Assembly: GCA_013398295.1 (NCBI GenBank)
Contig: VZSF01001209.1
Coordinates: forward strand, 1 to 64,000
Direction of reading: 5' to 3'
Source of the DNA: Chionis minor
Lineage: Eukaryota > Chordata > Aves > Charadriiformes > Chionididae
Length of the DNA: 64,000 bases
Numbering within the stretch: position 1 is the first letter of the stretch; every line of letters starts with the position of its first letter. The translations under genes were made by a program, and so were the position numbers. Under the pieces are notes generated by a model. That model made no database searches. It was not told the DNA's origin and was given only the letters and a program-made list of their open reading frames with translations. Positions 62,441 through 64,000 of this stretch are shown here, one piece after another.

Positions 62441-64000
62441 TGAATATCTCTGGGAGAGATTAAAAATCCTGTAATTCACACTGGAAAAAATTACTCTTGC
62501 TACTCCTCTCTCTAAAGAATAAAGCAGTTCCCTGATGAGTATTAGTCTTTATGGGGATGAATAAGGGATCCATGACGAAGCAGCTATTCTTTCCTACCCT
62601 CTGTAACTTGGGAACAATAGTTTCCTATGTTAGGAAACAATATGACGATAAAAGCTGGGATCTTTATAGAGCCTATGTTGCATTCCGTGTTAGTTTCCAA
62701 ACTCTCTTAGGGTTCTGTAAAAATCCCAGACAAATTCATTAGTGTTCAGGTCTGCCCAGAAACAATAGTGATGGGAAGTAATATGGTTATAATTCAACAT
62801 GTCTGGGGTGGGGTAGGGAACACTTTTAATTTCCCTTTGCTGCTGGTGATGGATTTTTGCAGCTTCACCTTTCTCTGCTACCGATCCCAGCAGTCCCAGA
62901 CTCTAAACAAAAAACAGCTTGACTTGCAGAAACTTTCCACTATCTCTAGGGAGGACCACAAACTTACAGCATATTTTAAGCTGTTGTTCGATTTTCTGAG
63001 GGGAGAGAATCGTCTCTAGGCACAAATTAGTGCTACCAGTGGAAGATGGAGTTCAGCTGTTTATATACTAATATGCAGCAATTATGATAAAACAAAACTC
63101 ATTCTGAAATTCTGCTGTAACTATGGTAACCTACATTCAATGTATTCCATTAGAAATATAAAAAGGGCTCCCTAGCAGGAGAGAGTAAATATTATCTATT
63201 ATTGATTGATGAAGGTTCCAGACTGTGAAAAGTGTTTAATATATTTTTTGTGATGAAACACATTTGTTAAGACTTCCTTTTTATTGATGGTTATTGTCTG
63301 TTTAAATAGCATCAGATAGTTATCATTAATTTTTATGTATATTTGGAATCATTTCCTTCCTTCATTAGGTCTCCATTTTACAAAGGGTCTCTGAGAAATT
63401 CCTTTATTAACTTTCTTTTATCTGATTTCTAGTCTGGGACATTTCCATTAGTATTTGACTGAAACTTGACAAAGAGTTTACAACCCCAAAAGCAGTTGGT
63501 ATATTTGGATCATTTTAGCTTTAATAATAATAAATCCTCAAGGATTCGGCTGTTTAATGAGGAACAAACAAGTTACGCAGATATTCTCTTGCTTAACTCA
63601 TTAGTTGTTATGGCTTCCAAGTTATTCAAGTTAAATGTTGCAAATTATCTATGAAATAAATACTTTCAAAATTCAGATAGTAACAGTAATATCAAAGCAT
63701 AATGAGATGTGTGTGGCTGGGAATGAGAGAGAAAAAATTGGTAGCACTGGGTAGGTACATTATCAAAACACTTCCTATGCCTGGAGAGGCTGCCCTGGTC
63801 CGTGCAAACTCTCTGTGGAAATCCATGGTTGGAGCTGCTGGAGGGGGAAGCAGGACGGCCATGCCGCAGGGCAGCCCCCCAGGCTGACTAGACCCAGGAC
63901 CTGGGCTTGATCTTTTCCTGTCAAAACTGCTTTCCATACAGAGCCAGTTCAGCTGTCTTCACAGGACTCTTCTTTGCTAGTTAGAGAAACCGAGAAGGAT
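62441..64000. other. Unique DNA to the window end, no gene recognised
   Basis: Only short frames. The last 300 bases (63700-64000) are less AT-rich, with overlapping open frames on both strands, but no signature supports an exon. Confidence 0.45.

Noticed and set aside
1..64000. CRISPR arrays, operons, riboswitches or bacterial promoters
   Set aside because: The sequence is vertebrate nuclear DNA; no regularly spaced direct repeats or dense coding were seen.

Overview
This window looks like a gene-poor stretch of a bird genome, either intergenic or deep intronic. The evidence is a set of CR1 non-LTR retrotransposon pieces of the avian type: 3' ends closing in ATTCTATG/ATTCTGTG-type octamers, and reverse-transcriptase and endonuclease segments with CR1 residues. 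There is also a solo endogenous-retrovirus LTR of a kind common in birds. The sequence is AT-rich, CpG-poor and has few tandem repeats. I found no host protein-coding exon, rRNA or functional tRNA that I can support. Almost all open frames are short and start or stop without coding logic; the ones with recognisable protein similarity lie in dead transposable elements. The species cannot be fixed from the sequence alone.

Layout. The window opens in the last bases of a CR1 tail (1-16). A nested insertion lies at 7.57-8.20 kb: a solo LTR on the minus strand, with a perfect 5-bp target-site duplication, sits inside a CR1 copy on the plus strand. At 9.18-9.60 kb (minus) is a decayed Penelope-like reverse-transcriptase fragment, the most unusual element here. 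CR1 3' ends lie at 13.6 kb (+), 34.6 kb (-) and 36.2 kb (+). Three longer CR1 ORF2 pieces lie at 38.3-39.07 kb (reverse transcriptase), 49.36-50.43 kb (endonuclease) and 53.69-54.5 kb (a much older reverse transcriptase). Several short, very old repeats are probable: MIR-like or tRNA-SINE-like pieces at 23.9, 60.9 and 62.3 kb, and amniote repeats at 19.9, 30.05 and 56.8 kb.

Other landmarks are a 17-base G run (25.19 kb), two short tandem duplications (11.45 and 58.4 kb), a perfect 12-bp hairpin (57.42 kb), a pyrimidine-skewed block (20.93-21.49 kb), two local CpG clusters (22.65 and 40.5-41.2 kb) and a single N (39074) lying exactly where CR1 similarity stops. The remaining unique sequence may contain conserved noncoding elements, but that needs alignment to other genomes.

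I found no operon, CRISPR array or new multi-gene system. The elements here are relics and do not work together. The points most worth following are the Penelope fragment, the dated LTR-in-CR1 nest, the CR1 copies that lost their 3' ends, and the CpG-rich block.
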